Assembly: GCA_910589415.1 (NCBI GenBank)
Contig: OU342638.1
Coordinates: forward strand, 5,704,001 to 5,768,000
Direction of reading: 5' to 3'
Length of the DNA: 64,000 nt
Source of the DNA: Malachius bipustulatus
Lineage: Eukaryota; Arthropoda; Insecta; Coleoptera; Melyridae
Part shown: piece after piece, positions 21,748-33,025 of the stretch
Layout of the letters: each line of letters starts with the position of its first letter
Numbering within the stretch: position 1 is the stretch's first letter
Notes under the pieces: model-generated
What the model was told of the DNA's origin: nothing
What the model saw: only the letters and a program-made list of their open reading frames with translations
Databases searched by the model: none
Made by a program: the position numbers and the translations under genes

Positions 21748-23560
21748 ACGTTCAAATGCTTCCTGGCACTCCTTGTTCCACTGAAATCGTCTCTCTTCTT
21801 CTTTCAGTCTAGTTAGTTTTTGCGATACAAGCAAACCTTGAAACATAACGCCGGTAATAGATACAGAGACCAAGGAAGATTAGCTTCTAAGTTCGTGTTT
21901 ATTTTTTGGGGTAGGTCATTCTTTCACCGATTGAATTTTCTGGTTATCCACTGACATACCTCTGCCAGATGCAATTCTCAAGGTACTGCACTTCTTTTTG
22001 AAACAGATGACATTTATTGAGACTTAACTGCAGACCAGAACCACGCAATCACTGGAATGCCTCCTTCAAGTTCTTCATGTGGTCTTTAAAAGTCTTTTGT
22101 TGCCACAATAATGTCATCCAGATATACCAGACAAGTATTCCAGAATAGTCCCTTTTCCACCGTTTCCATCAGTCTCTAAAATGTAGCAGGGGCATTACAT
22201 AACCCGAACGGCATCACATTTAATTGGTAAAGTCCTGAACCAACAATGAAATCAGTTTTCTCCTTGTCGTCAGGATCCATTTCAACTTGCTAGTATCCAC
22301 TTTTCGAGTGTGTCCAATGTGTCACCTACGCGAGGAAGGGGGTAACTGTCCTTCTTTATCACATTATTCAATTGCCGATAATTCACGTTGAATCATGTTG
22401 AACCATCGTTCTTCTTTACCAGTACCTCTGGTGAAACCCAAGGACTATTGGAAGGTTCGATTACACCGTCCCTTTCCATTTCTTGGATAATCCTATATGC
22501 TTCCTCTCTCTTGGCTATTGATAATCTTCTGGCTGCCAGTCGGATGGGTTGAGCATCACCGGTGTTGATCTTTATGTCTCACCAGTCTAGTCCTTCCCTT
22601 ATTTCCTTGTCCAAATCGAAGATACCATCATATTTGGTCAGTAGAACCTCTAATTTTATCTTCTGACCCGTCCCAAGACTTCTCGACGCGTCTGCCCATA
22701 ATTTCAGCAACTCCTTGGAGATCGTCTTCTACAGATCATTTTCCACCTCAATTTTTCTAATAATTGAAAAAAACTGGAAATCCCTTTCTCAAAAATGTGC
22801 CTTTCTTCAAGGTCAGGGGGTAACCATTGATATTTACCACCCTCACAGGTATACTTCCTACAGCGTGCGAGAGAAACTTCGCCACTGCTTTGCCACGACC
22901 TGTTTCGTCATCATGTGTTCTGGGTTCCAAAATTATGATGCTAATCAGATCGAATGTCTGCTCTAACTGGCCGATCAAAATTACCTCGCTTCGCTCGTCT
23001 GATAGTGTGGCATCTTCGGCTAGGATGACCCGGACTGCTTGCTCATTTTCCCGTGCAATATCAATTTCTGTTCCTTTATTCGTATGACTTTAAGGTCCAA
23101 CTCGAAGCCGTGCAAGTTCACGATGTCCATTCCAAGGATGACTTGGTCTTCTATTGCTATCATACGACCAGTATTTGATGTTGGAAGGTCTTGCTATAGA
23201 TCACAAGGGTAACGTTTGACTGTCCATAAACTTTTGCAGGATTTCCTGTAGCCGTACGAAACCGCCATTTTGTTGGTGTAATATTTTTTTCAGATTTTAA
23301 AATATCGGGACGGGCAATTGTTTTAGTTGCACCTGTGTCCAGCAGCAGCGCCCTTAGTTTTCCATCAATAAGCAGGCCATCCACCAAGACGCTATTTGAT
23401 TTATGTTGGAGACAGGCGATTTTAGCGTGTTTCTTAGGCCAATCGCATACTTATACGACATTTATTTTCGACATATCGACAACATCTTGCAGACACATGA
23501 CACATCATGGCATTCAAAATGTCATAATAAAAACTTTTACTTCGCTCATCTACAATAATA
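21748..23560 (-). pseudogene. Old Gypsy element, reverse transcriptase and protease part (right piece)
   Basis: On the minus strand, from right to left, it reads a protease with ALLLDTGATKTIARPDI (about 23330), an RT lead with YRQLNNVIKKDSYPLPR (about 22370), MPFGLCNAPATF (about 22200), VYLDDIIVA (about 22110) and QWNKECQEAFER (about 21800). Several stops and frame changes separate these motifs. The left end is joined through ACGT to 7167-7284. CDWPKKH near 23445 is probably the gag-protease linker. Confidence 0.82.
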
Positions 23561-23830
23561 CATCATGTCGTCGAATTAAGATGCAGCAGTATTGTATATA
23601 CCTACATACGACCTCTTCTTTGCAGCCGTCAAAATGGTGCTTGAGAGCAAAGCAGTGTGTCCTGAAATATTTCTGGGCGACAAGTCTCTTCAGATCTGCA
23701 AGGTGTCTGCTTGGTATGTGCATCGTCCTTGTAATCATTATGTTGTAAATGGAGCAACATGTCGTCGACACGTCGAAAATAAAATGTCGTACATATACGC
23801 ATGCGACCGGCCTAAGCCTTGTAATGTTAG
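23425..23830. repeat. Inverted repeat of about 58 bp inside the old Gypsy
   Basis: The stretch 23431-23490 (TTAGGCCAATCGCATAC to TTTTCGACATATCGAC) is matched in reverse complement at about 23756-23815 (GTCGACACGTCGAAAATAAA to GCATGCGACCGGCCTAAG), roughly 80% identical. It suggests an inverted partial duplication of the gag-protease linker. Confidence 0.6.
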
Positions 23831-24194
23831 GCGCTCACAGGAATTTCCTGTTTGGGGGATTGTCATCATCCTTCTCTTCTCATCGGTGTTCTATTTGGTC
23901 ATAGGTCGGCTTATGGTAGGCTTAGGAGTAATAGAGAGCGAAAAATGTATACCTAATTTTAGAAGAGGCAACTACGGTACTCTCTACGGATCCCTGAGGT
24001 CCACTGTGACCAATGAGCAGGATCCTGAGCTATGTGTCAATGCCGTTCATACTGTGAATTTTGAGGCGTTTGATGAACACATCTTTTTCAGTTCTTCCTT
24101 CAAAGATAATATAAGATATCCAATTGGCCCTCCGATAGTTTTTCCAGGAGAGCTGGATATGCGACATTCCATTCGAGGTAAACCTCGGCTGTGA
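23592..24194 (+). other. Unrecognised 200-codon open frame with one predicted membrane segment
   Basis: This uninterrupted plus-strand frame lies where old Gypsy gag would be expected on the other strand. It is cysteine-rich in its first half and has a hydrophobic stretch VWGIVIILLFSSVFYLVIG at about residues 87-105. I do not recognise a family. Part of it overlaps the inverted linker repeat, so the first half may be an antisense reading of element sequence. Frame length, the membrane segment and lack of Gypsy similarity on the minus strand from 23820 to 24300 are the reasons to keep it. Confidence 0.22.
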
Positions 24195-24349
24195 TGCTGC
24201 TGGTTCACAATAGGGTGATGTCGATGTCATCGATATCACATTTTATTGATAACGATTCTGCTTTAAGCAAGCTGCAAAGAGATTGAAGTCCTCTCTTTCA
24301 GTGGGCTCTGATCGCATTCCTACTTTTTTCATTAGGTAATACACGTATC

Positions 24350-25061
24350 TATTTTCTACGTATCTATTACGTATCATTTAAAATGATTTACCAACAATTT
24401 CTCTAGTACATTTTTGGGTGTTCCTTGGTAAGCCAATCGGACTAAACGAGCTACGTCTGCTTCGAATTGCTGAAAGCTCTCGTTTGATTTCTGATAACGC
24501 AACCTCTGACCTGCGAATGGTACATATGATCGAAGTTTGATTGTTCATATCGCATTTATAAATGACGAATTAGAAGTTAGTAGTTAGTTCGTTCCGTCGC
24601 AGATAGAGTTTGGAGAATATTCGCTGCTTCTCCACGCAGGGCCAAAGTCAGGGCCGTTGCCTTTTTCCGAATTAGTCCACTCGTTTACACTTGCAGCTGC
24701 CTCGGACTGCAGTACGTAGTTGTCCCAGGAAGTCGTTCCATCGTACTGCGGCGGTTTCATGCGAATTCAAGAAGCGCCTTCAAAGAAAGGCTGTTTAGAT
24801 ACGTCCTCGGTTGTTGTACTCACTCGTAACTGCTCGTCTTTTGTCAAGTTCTGCGTTTCCAATGCTGATCGGATTTTATTTAAATTTCTTTCCATTTCAT
24901 GTATTCGCTTTTCTTCTTCAATAATCTTGGAGAATCTTATGATGAGAATGCAATAGGGTGAAACACGTGTCTGTGCTTGTTCTGGTACTCTGGTGGCTCT
25001 GTTGTTGTTTTGATGGAAGCTTTCTCGATTGAGTTTCAGGGACTGCCAGTATGACAAATGT
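24350..25061 (-). pseudogene. Old Gypsy element, gag fragment
   Basis: On the minus strand the frame from 25057 has a charged coiled-coil-like stretch (EEEKRIHEMERNLNKIRSA) and then, after a frame change, MKPPQYDGTTSWDNYVLQ, EKATALTLALRGEAANILQ and SQVRG, all hallmarks of a widespread arthropod Gypsy gag. Stops break it beyond 24,500. It lies directly inside the short LTR-like block at 25062. Confidence 0.75.
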
Positions 25062-25185
25062 TAGGGCGATGGAGGAATACTCCGACCCCATGTAACAGGC
25101 TAGTATTTGTACTTTATGTGCTTTATACTCATACGACCTGCATTCATTCCTTATTTATTAATCGTTGAGTATACTTGCCTATTCT
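25062..25185 (-). repeat. Probable short Gypsy LTR (borders approximate)
   Basis: On the minus strand the block ends TCGCCCTAACA at 25062 and starts after a purine stretch GAAAAAGGGAGAA near 25190. It lies between an integrase C-terminus on one side and gag on the other. Only one copy is visible, so borders are tentative. Confidence 0.4.
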
Positions 25186-25229
25186 CCCTTTTTCAATTGC
25201 CTTATTATTTACGCTGGTAGAATTTCTTT

Positions 25230-25510
25230 ATCCTGTCGAAATGTACAGTGTCGTCCAGAAAATTATTTCCTTTTTTCATTAGAATTTTATAATTGACGTC
25301 ATTTGCCTTCTCAACAATTGTATAGGGTCCAGAATATCTATGCAACAATTTTTCTGACCTGCCGACCTTTCGGAAAATACACTAAAACTTTATCACCTAC
25401 TTTATACGGTCAACGTTCAACGTTTCTATGCCGTTGGTCATACCTTAAGTTTTGCTTCTGCTGTTCTCTTTGATGTTCTCATGATGGTCTACTACAATTT
25501 AAAATTTTTG
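25230..25510 (-). pseudogene. Gypsy integrase C-terminal fragment
   Basis: On the minus strand it reads FRKVGRSEKLLHRYSGPYTI, VEKANDVNYKI and DTVHFDRIKKFY, the usual end of Gypsy integrase. It sits upstream of the LTR-like block and gag in the same orientation, i.e. as the tail of a neighbouring tandem copy. Confidence 0.72.
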
Positions 25511-25514
25511 ACCC

Positions 25515-25745
25515 CACAAGTAGGTACCTAGTGTCTGAAATACGATACGCCATACACTTCTGCCCACAATTATTTTTCCGCTGTATGATACTTTATCTCC
25601 GCACTAGATAATTTTTGTGAAGCATTATGCTATTGGGTGAGCTCCAGTGGCGTCTCTCTGAATTATCGCCGCTCCTAGTCCATAGTCACTAGCGTCTGTA
25701 TGGAATTCAATGGGTATTGAATTTCGGTTACCCATTGCGGAGTCG
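25515..25745 (-). pseudogene. Gypsy RNase H fragment
   Basis: On the minus strand it shows PIEFHTD-like and KLSSAE-like motifs with several stops, ending VYGVSYF. It directly precedes the integrase fragment but skips the central integrase, so an internal deletion or a different copy is involved. Confidence 0.55.
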
Positions 25746-25774
25746 AGTTATCTGGGTCTTAAGAAATTTTTAAC

Positions 25775-26160
25775 CTTCGCTCTCCCTCCCCTCCAAATTG
25801 TCCTATCACCCCCTCCCAACGGGTCCTTGAAAAAATCAAAATACCCTTCTAAAAAACATTAGCTGAACCCTATACATGCTCTCCCTCCCCTTCAAATTGT
25901 CCTGTCACCCCCTCCCAACGGGCCCTTGAAAAAAATCAAAATACCCTTCTAAAAAACATTATCTGAACCCTCTACATGCACTACCGGCCAAGAACCAACC
26001 GTTTGAAAAAAAAAATTCGCAACGAAAATTTTCTATATTTCGCGAACTAGTTGCCCGATCGACTTCGCGTGAAACGGCTTACGCGTTCTGTCAAGCTCTT
26101 CCTTTGAGAAATTGAGCTGGGACCTCACTTAGTCGAACCGGGAAAAAAAATTGATATAGG
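25775..26160. repeat. Two-copy tandem repeat (about 105 bp) and following repeat-like sequence
   Basis: CTCTCCCTCCCC, CAAATTGTCCT, CACCCCCTCCCAACGGG and CAAAATACCCTTCTAAAAAA recur at about 25786 and 25889. The sequence that follows (ATTTCGCGAACTAGTTGCCC) looks like dispersed-repeat sequence; no gene is seen. Confidence 0.7.
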
Positions 26161-26675
26161 AGGTCTGCACTTTGAAATACCCATAACCTCACTATTATTA
26201 TTTATTATTCGTTATGACATTTCAAACCCTATTCTTAACTTAACATACTTCATACAAATTTACTTTTTGATCGTCCATCTCATGTTCCGAACATGTACCA
26301 GACTCCACTTGGACTTCCTTCCATTATTAGAGCTTCGCCCCACCATCCGCGTCAGTTTTCCTTGACTCAGCAGTGATGACACCATTATTTATCGCAATTC
26401 AAGCCGTGGACACGATATTATACAGGGTGATCTCTTTTAACATTATTTTAGGTGGTGAATGATAATAATAATAATTTTATCCTGTTATCTGACCAGCCAC
26501 TGTCATCTTCTAGATTCGCTTCTAACTAAAGTAGTGGACTAATAAATGTTCAATTTTTACCACATTACTATGACTAACTTTGACTTCATCGTAAATTTTG
26601 ACGTAAATTGAACATTTAAGAGGAGATGGAAAGCCAAAAACCAAAAACATTTTCGATTGTTTGGTCCTTGAGTAG
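26161..26675. other. Non-coding stretch before the first visible CFAP61 exon
   Basis: I see no exon of the missing CFAP61 N-terminus here. It contains a TACAGGGTGATCTCTTTTAA repeat-like motif near 26423 and AT-rich sequence, ending in a splice acceptor at 26673-26675. Confidence 0.5.
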
Positions 26676-29600
26676 GTTCTGCTGTCGGCGTGATTATCTT
26701 GAACGAATCGGTGAATTACGACGTGATGCACGAAGAATTTGAGGTGACGCCGTACAACGGTTTCTTTAAGTTCTCAACCCCCCATACCAGCACGTCCAAC
26801 ATCTCAAACACCGGCGAAAGCATTCTTAGTTTGGTCAGCAGCAGCAACGAGTTCATCTACGTCGAAAACTCAGAACCGATGCCGTCAGTATCATACTCAA
26901 AAATTTTTACAATATAACACACTTCCTTCTTGACAGAGCCCACGTGATGATCATCGAGCCAAACGACGGCAGACGCTCCCCCTCCGTCAGGCCTTCCTGG
27001 ATGACAATGGAATCACGGATATCGGACGCCAGCAGCGCGACAGCTTCTTTGGTTGCCGGGCAGGTAAGTAACAGTTTTGAGTCGCTGAATTGATTTAATA
27101 CATTTACAGTAGAAGGTAGAAGAAGAGGAAGAAGAAGAAGAAGAGATTAATGAAGAAGAGGAGCAGACAGGCAATTATGAGGATGAAGAAGAGGACGAGG
27201 AGGATTATGACATAGTGACTATCTCATCGGCCGCTCTGTTAGATGTGATTCGTGATGAGACCTCTCCCAGTGCTACAATCTCCGAGAACGAAAGCACCAG
27301 TATGAGCGACGACGTCGGCTTCGCGTACAAGACGATCATGAGACAAGCCCATGAGAATACGCGATACGGCCGATACTCAAGAACGTCGATTTCTAAGGCA
27401 GCCATCAGTAAGTACATTTATGAATCATAATGTTCTTCTAATACTTGATAGATTAATCAACATTGCAGTGGTGCAGGAGATTATGCAAAATATTCCGAAG
27501 TACACTGGAGGACCTAACGCGTTCACAGTGGAGGTGCTGGTAAGTCAACCGGAGCACTACTCTTGCATCTTGCCTTTGCTGCAGGCGGCCTTCGCCTGCT
27601 TTCCGGAACGTCAGTATTGTCTGATGACTATGCCCTCCACCGCTAGCGAGAACATCTTTCCCTTCGTCGGAGTGCCTCGGCGACCTTTCGCTACCTTTCC
27701 TCATGAACTCTTCGCGTTGCACCGAAACTGTATCGAGGGACACTTCAGGTTGGTTTTATCGTTAAGAATTGTTAAGAAGTTATCTAAAATTAAAATATAG
27801 GGCACGAAGATTGACTTGTGATGAAATATCGAAAGTAGATGCCTTCTTGAAGTTGCAGGCAAGAGACGAACTAATGAAACAGATAGAATTATCAATGAAA
27901 AAGGACAGTGACCTTCAAGCGTTTATCCTTCTACACGAGCACCAAGTAGTAGGATTAGCTAGTGAGTATATTCTTCAAATTGCGATCTAGAACTTAACTA
28001 AATTACTCTAGTTTTAAACGACGATGTTGACGTTGATTTCTTTCACAACCACTTCGAGTTCCAACCACTCATAGTCTATGCGAAACACTCGAGTGGCACT
28101 TTTGGTTTGATTGAAAGTCTCGTGATTTCCCCGGCCTTCCACAGACATGGTCAGTTCTTTATGAAAGAGCTGCATCGACTCAGCGACTTCTCGCTCATCT
28201 TCTACAAGGTCTCATCTGAGGACTATGAACCCAACAGAGCACTGTATAGACCAGTCGTGAACCTTCTAGGATACCTGATACCCTTATTCCCTAGGCAGCT
28301 TCCCCAGTATGACGAGAAAAAACTAAAAGGTATGATAGTCAAGGATTTCTCATAAAGTTCAAGATGGCTGTTTCAGATATGATGCCAGCGAAGAAGACCT
28401 TGTTTCCTCAACCCAACTTCGCTCTCTACATATCGACCCCGAGAACCACGAGTATAAAGCGTCTTCACATCAACAGTCGAATCGTGGTGGTCGGTGCGGG
28501 AGTCACAGCTATCGCTTTTTTGGAAGCACTTGTCTTAACAAGAAACATCAACTTCACGGTATTTAATGTTCTATTATTAAATTTGTGACTTTCTACATTG
28601 GTAAATGCACTTCGATAGAAAATAATCATCGAATTTCTCAATTATTTCCTTTACATCTTTCTTATATGCGTCACCATTTGAAAACTTATTACTCTGTAAT
28701 AACTACACGGTCACGGTGCTATGAGAGTCTTTAATAAGCTCCTGCCGTGGGATCTCGCTTCAGACCTAGGCGACTGCCGGGCCAAGACTCTCGGCCTCCT
28801 CCTATATCCAAAAGTGGAGGATAGATCCAGAGGAGACTCCCACGTGGAGTCTTTCGTCGTTGATGCCAGCCGAGGACAGTTTTCAGACTCCTTTATAAGT
28901 TCTTCTCCTTACTTTTAGATAATAATTTTATTTTTCAGGGGCCCATTCATTGAGATTATAGTGTTCTCTTTAGTTTACCCCCTTCCTTTCTGGTTTTCTT
29001 CCATTGTGTTTCACACGTAGCCAGTAAGTTATACAGTAACCAAACACCGACACTTATTGCACCAACTACCTATTTTAAAAGCTTAACTTGATCAACTACC
29101 CACAGTTAATTTTATCACAATAGGTAATGTTCGAGAACGTGACAGTGGTCTGCCCGCATGGGCTGCCGTACCAGCGCCCGATGAAGTCGCCTAGGGAACA
29201 CTTTCTTCCCTGTATCAGCGAACTGGACTACTACCACATGCAGCAGCACTCTCTTAGGTCGTTCGTGAACATCGCGCCCGGCGTTATGACAGGAATTGAC
29301 AGGCGTGAAAAATGTCTCCATGTCAATAATGAGTCTGTGTTGCCGTACGATCTGCTCATCTTAGCCTGCGGCGAGCAGTTTCAGCCACCCAGCTTCAACA
29401 GCCCGACTTCGTCCTCAACCCATAGAACCAACGACGAACAGATAATCCCATCTAATCTATTCATCATCAACAACTATAATGATGTCGCTGCGTGCCTTGC
29501 AAAGGTCAAGCAGGAGAAAACCAAGTTTGATGTTAAACGTGAGGTTTATGTTCAAGCCAAGAGGTTTCTCCGATTTAATGTTTGAATTTTAGTTCCCATA

Positions 29601-31264
29601 ATCGTATACGGACACCACCTTGAGACATACTGTAGCATCGCAGGTTTACTTGAATCAGGGATCCCAGGTCGTAAGATCATATTTGTGAACCCTTATCCAG
29701 ACATGATGGAGGTGGATCAGAACGATAAGGTAATTAGTGAGAACGTGCTTGTCGAAAACTTTGATCTCGATGCTACAATAACACACCTAGGAGCGTTTGA
29801 CAGTGATCTCAGTGTTCAACGACAGCGTAATCGACGAAGCGGTTCTGGAATCAATGCACGCCGAAGGAGTGATTGTGCACGAGTCATACAGACTGCTGGA
29901 TTGGTACCACGATTCTGAGCGCAATATAATCACGTCGATGCGCTTCGAGTCAAAGTATCGCTTCCTGGAACTGGACTGCCAGGCTGTGTTGGCGTACGAT
30001 CGGCGCCATGTCAGCCTTAGGGCATATTCTGCCCTTACAAGTGCTGGTTTGGTGTTCGATGGTAAATTTTATGGATCATTTTTTCTTTACGAGATGAGAG
30101 ACTCCTCTTATTGTCAGGTCGCCTAGTTATCGACAAGAGGTGTCGGACGAATGATCCGAATATTTATAGCTGCGGAACGATGACCAAATACTCGCGCAAA
30201 TACCACGCGAGTCATATGGCGCATCGCTTTTACGATCATTATGAAGTGGGATGTCGACTCGGGCTGCAGATCAGGAAGATGTTAGTAACGCCTCACATTG
30301 AAATAACTCGACGAGAGACGCAAACAGCTGGTAGGAACGCCAGGAGGAAAGCTGTCGTAACTCCTTACAAAGAACCGGTCGTAGTGAGCTGTATGTTACC
30401 GGGTCGACTATACTACGCTTCGATCACTAACCCCGGTGAAGTACTGCCGCTCGAGATCGCCATGAGCAGGGATGATTATGTTGAGTCGTAGGGTTAGGTA
30501 TTGGGACAATTTATTTTTTACATCATTACAGGGTACGGTGCTTGTAACTGGTGAAGCGAAAAAGATTAAAGAGAAAGGTTACTTCCGCTTGCATATCAAC
30601 CAACATGGAGCTATTGAAGATATCAAATGTTTATCTAAAGATGTGAGTCTTGTAAGTGTTTCTGCTCAAAATTTTTATTACTTTCTGTTGCAGCCAATTT
30701 ATGTGAGGAACCTCCGTCGTCTTTATGGAAAGCATCACAAACTTCTTAATAATTTGGTATTGCGTTGCGAGATGAATCTCATCAGAGATCTATTTGAGTT
30801 TTTTAAGGAACCTTGGACTTACGCAATCTACCACGATCACTTCATCAACCTCACCGATAACATCGCCAAACTGTTTTCTGAAAATAAGGTTGGATTTTAT
30901 TTTTATTATTTTGCTTCACTTATATACGAGATTTTCGTAGATGCAAGGTGAAAAGCTTACTATTAAAGAAATATTCATCCAAAATATGAAAGAAAATTCC
31001 CTATGCGTGAGTATTAGAATTAGAAGATATAAGATTCCGTCTCGTTTCAAGATAATTGTTACAAATCTTTTTCAGATTGAGAAAAGTAAGTCGCGGGAGG
31101 TGAAGCGGAGGTTTCAAGAGTCAATATTGTACAAGGAATTGGAGAAACGAGTGATGCAATTTCTACAGGATCACGCCGATCATTTGCCGATGTACGCGCA
31201 GCCAATGATCATCAGATATTTCTTTCAGGAGTTCCAGAATAGTGGCTTGTTCTTCCCTTCTTGA
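26676..31264 (+). CDS. CFAP61: Cilia- and flagella-associated protein 61, 15 exons visible, N-terminus absent
   Basis: Exons by GT-AG sites and frame: 26676-26883, 26937-27063, 27113-27407, 27469-27748, 27801-27961, 28012-28329, 28377-28558, 29124-29538, 29593-29729, 29791-30061, 30118-30479, 30532-30642, 30694-30888, 30941-31006, 31076-31264. Phases agree throughout, giving 1104 residues. The first half matches the acetyltransferase-like region of CFAP61; RIVVVGAG near 28480 is the dinucleotide-binding loop of its FAD/NAD-type fold, followed by VMTGIDR, LPYDLLILACG and IIVYG. A glutamate/aspartate-rich tract starts the third exon. CFAP61/FAP61 belongs to the calmodulin- and spoke-associated complex at radial spoke 3 of motile axonemes; in an insect this points to sperm. 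The N-terminal 200-odd residues of the family are not upstream within the window. The 30479 donor is weak. Confidence 0.9.
28559..29123 (+). other. Largest CFAP61 intron, with a GC-rich block
   Basis: This intron of 565 bases holds a GC-richer block at about 28715-28915 containing CTCGGCCTCC and the palindrome-like GAGACTCCCACGTGGAGTC. A 65-codon frame exists but lacks family similarity, and CFAP61 homology continues directly across the intron. Probably a small mobile remnant. Confidence 0.45.
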
Positions 31265-31308
31265 AAAAATTATGTTATATTCTTATATCTTACCGATCAT
31301 AAATTATA

Positions 31309-31314
31309 ATAAAT
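31309..31314 (+). terminator. Polyadenylation signal of CFAP61
   Basis: AATAAA 45 bases after the stop codon, followed by a T-rich stretch. Confidence 0.6.
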
Positions 31315-31679
31315 ACTTTCTCATTAAGACTTCTTATGAATCCAATAAATCATTAAATCCGAGATCTTGGACTTAAAACTGTCTCATCTAATGTCGTTCT
31401 CAAGAAGCTGACAAACAATTTCACATCATGAGTTTTCGTAGCTCCATATGTCCCAACAAGTCAATAACGCTGCCTTTCAAGCTTGATAGTTGCGCATATG
31501 AAGACAAAACATAAAATCTTTGCGATATTCGTCGAGCTAATCTGCTTCATTTGTAAAATGAAAGGGCCTATAGCCAAAGTCGTTCACATACCACAAACCA
31601 CAACTATAAAGCATAACAAACTTAAGTTACGAAAATTAACTGGTATGCAACTTCAGCTCACGATAATTATATAAAATAG

Positions 31680-33023
31680 ATTCGGAGTCGGTCCTCCGAT
31701 GTGAGAAAATCTCTCCCGAAGGTTTGTAATCTGGTCTTTTTTGGGGTACGTTTTACCGTTCTCCCCTTTATTTTTGCCCTTTGACGGAGCTTTCCCGGGA
31801 CGCGAAGTACCTCGGTTAGACGGTTTATGTCCGTCACCCGTTCAAGGCACGCTTTGGGCATGATCGGTTTCACCGATTGTGGGACATTGACCGTCAGATT
31901 AGGTGGTTTAATTCCACCCCTCCAGAGGCATCCTGTTCCCAGGCAGTTTTGTCTTCATGGGTCTCCCGTGTGGGCGAGAGAACCCATCGCGGACCTTTGG
32001 GCGGAATTGCACCCTCCCTTTTAGCTAGTAATAGGCTCGGAATCCCAAAGCTTCCAGATCCTTCACTGACGCATCGTCAATGCCAAACGTCCAGTTTAAG
32101 CAGGTCCTGATTCTTGTAAGTGTAGGACAGTCCACTCCCGAGTGTTCAGGACCTTTTTCGCTTTTCTCAACCTGATGAGGATCCTTTACGCGGTGAGACG
32201 TTCATCGTCGTCATCGGGAATGTAGGGCACACAAATGTGAGGCTTAGGCAAGTCCTCACTAAAAACTGCCCCGAGGCGTGCTTCCTCCCACGGCCGAAGG
32301 GTGCCAATGACGCCCTCCAACCAGGATGCGGTCGCCCCCCCCCCCCCCCCGACACAAGTGACGAGGAGCCATCTTGACCTGCGGGCACAGTTTTCAAATC
32401 TGACTTCTGGTCCGTCATCAGGGATTTGCTACACCGCGGCCATAAGTGACTTCTGTACGGGCTTCCAGCTTTCCGTCCTCTATGATTGACGCTGGGTGGT
32501 AGGAGTGGATAATTCCTATTCGGACGCTCGCAGCGACATCTCCGAAGGAAAGGTTGGTGTAGCGAAAAAAAAGTTGATGTCCTCGCGAGGCTTCTTAGTG
32601 CTCTGCTTAGGCCTGCTACCGTCTGACCTGACACGTTTCGCTGTTTTGGATCGGTCAGTGGAGGTTGCCTCCAGCTCCTCCGGTCCAGCAACAGTACGCT
32701 CGGCCAGAATCTTCTCCAAGGCGTCTTGGTATTCCATTCCACCTTGGAGTGACCTTTTTTAATTTTGTCATTTTAGATGAGATGTCCACTTTCGTGGTAT
32801 TCTCTATCGAACAGCCGTCTTCTTTTTTCTCAGGAGAAATTTGTTCCTCCTGGTCGAGCAGAATTGGGCTGTTTTTTGAAGTCGGATTAGAACCGATCTC
32901 CAAAAGCTTCTTCAGTAGCCTGAAGGTCGAAGTTTGTTTACACTCTCCATGAATGTCTCACGAGTGGCTGGGAACGATGAGTGGCTGGCGCACGAGTGCG
33001 CCAGGTGCTCCGAGGTTTGCCGC
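31680..33023 (-). pseudogene. GC-rich degenerate mobile block, minus-strand coding remnants
   Basis: The block is clearly richer in GC than its flanks and contains several overlapping minus-strand frames of 60-190 codons, including a lysine- and arginine-rich one (32516-32737) and a proline-rich one. The layout suggests a decayed LINE first ORF, but no diagnostic motif such as a CCHC knuckle or endonuclease is seen. A run of 14 C at about 32336 adds slippage risk. The left end of the 3.4 kb element at 33026 cuts into it. Confidence 0.35.
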
Positions 33024-33025
33024 TA

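Noticed and set aside
27205..27743. Minus-strand frames across CFAP61 exons
   Set aside because: The plus-strand exons have splice sites and family similarity; the minus frames are mirror readings.
32336..32350. Poly-C run (and others at 44153 and 61072 as G) as regulatory signals
   Set aside because: Homopolymer runs are frequent assembly or slippage features and nothing around them suggests function.
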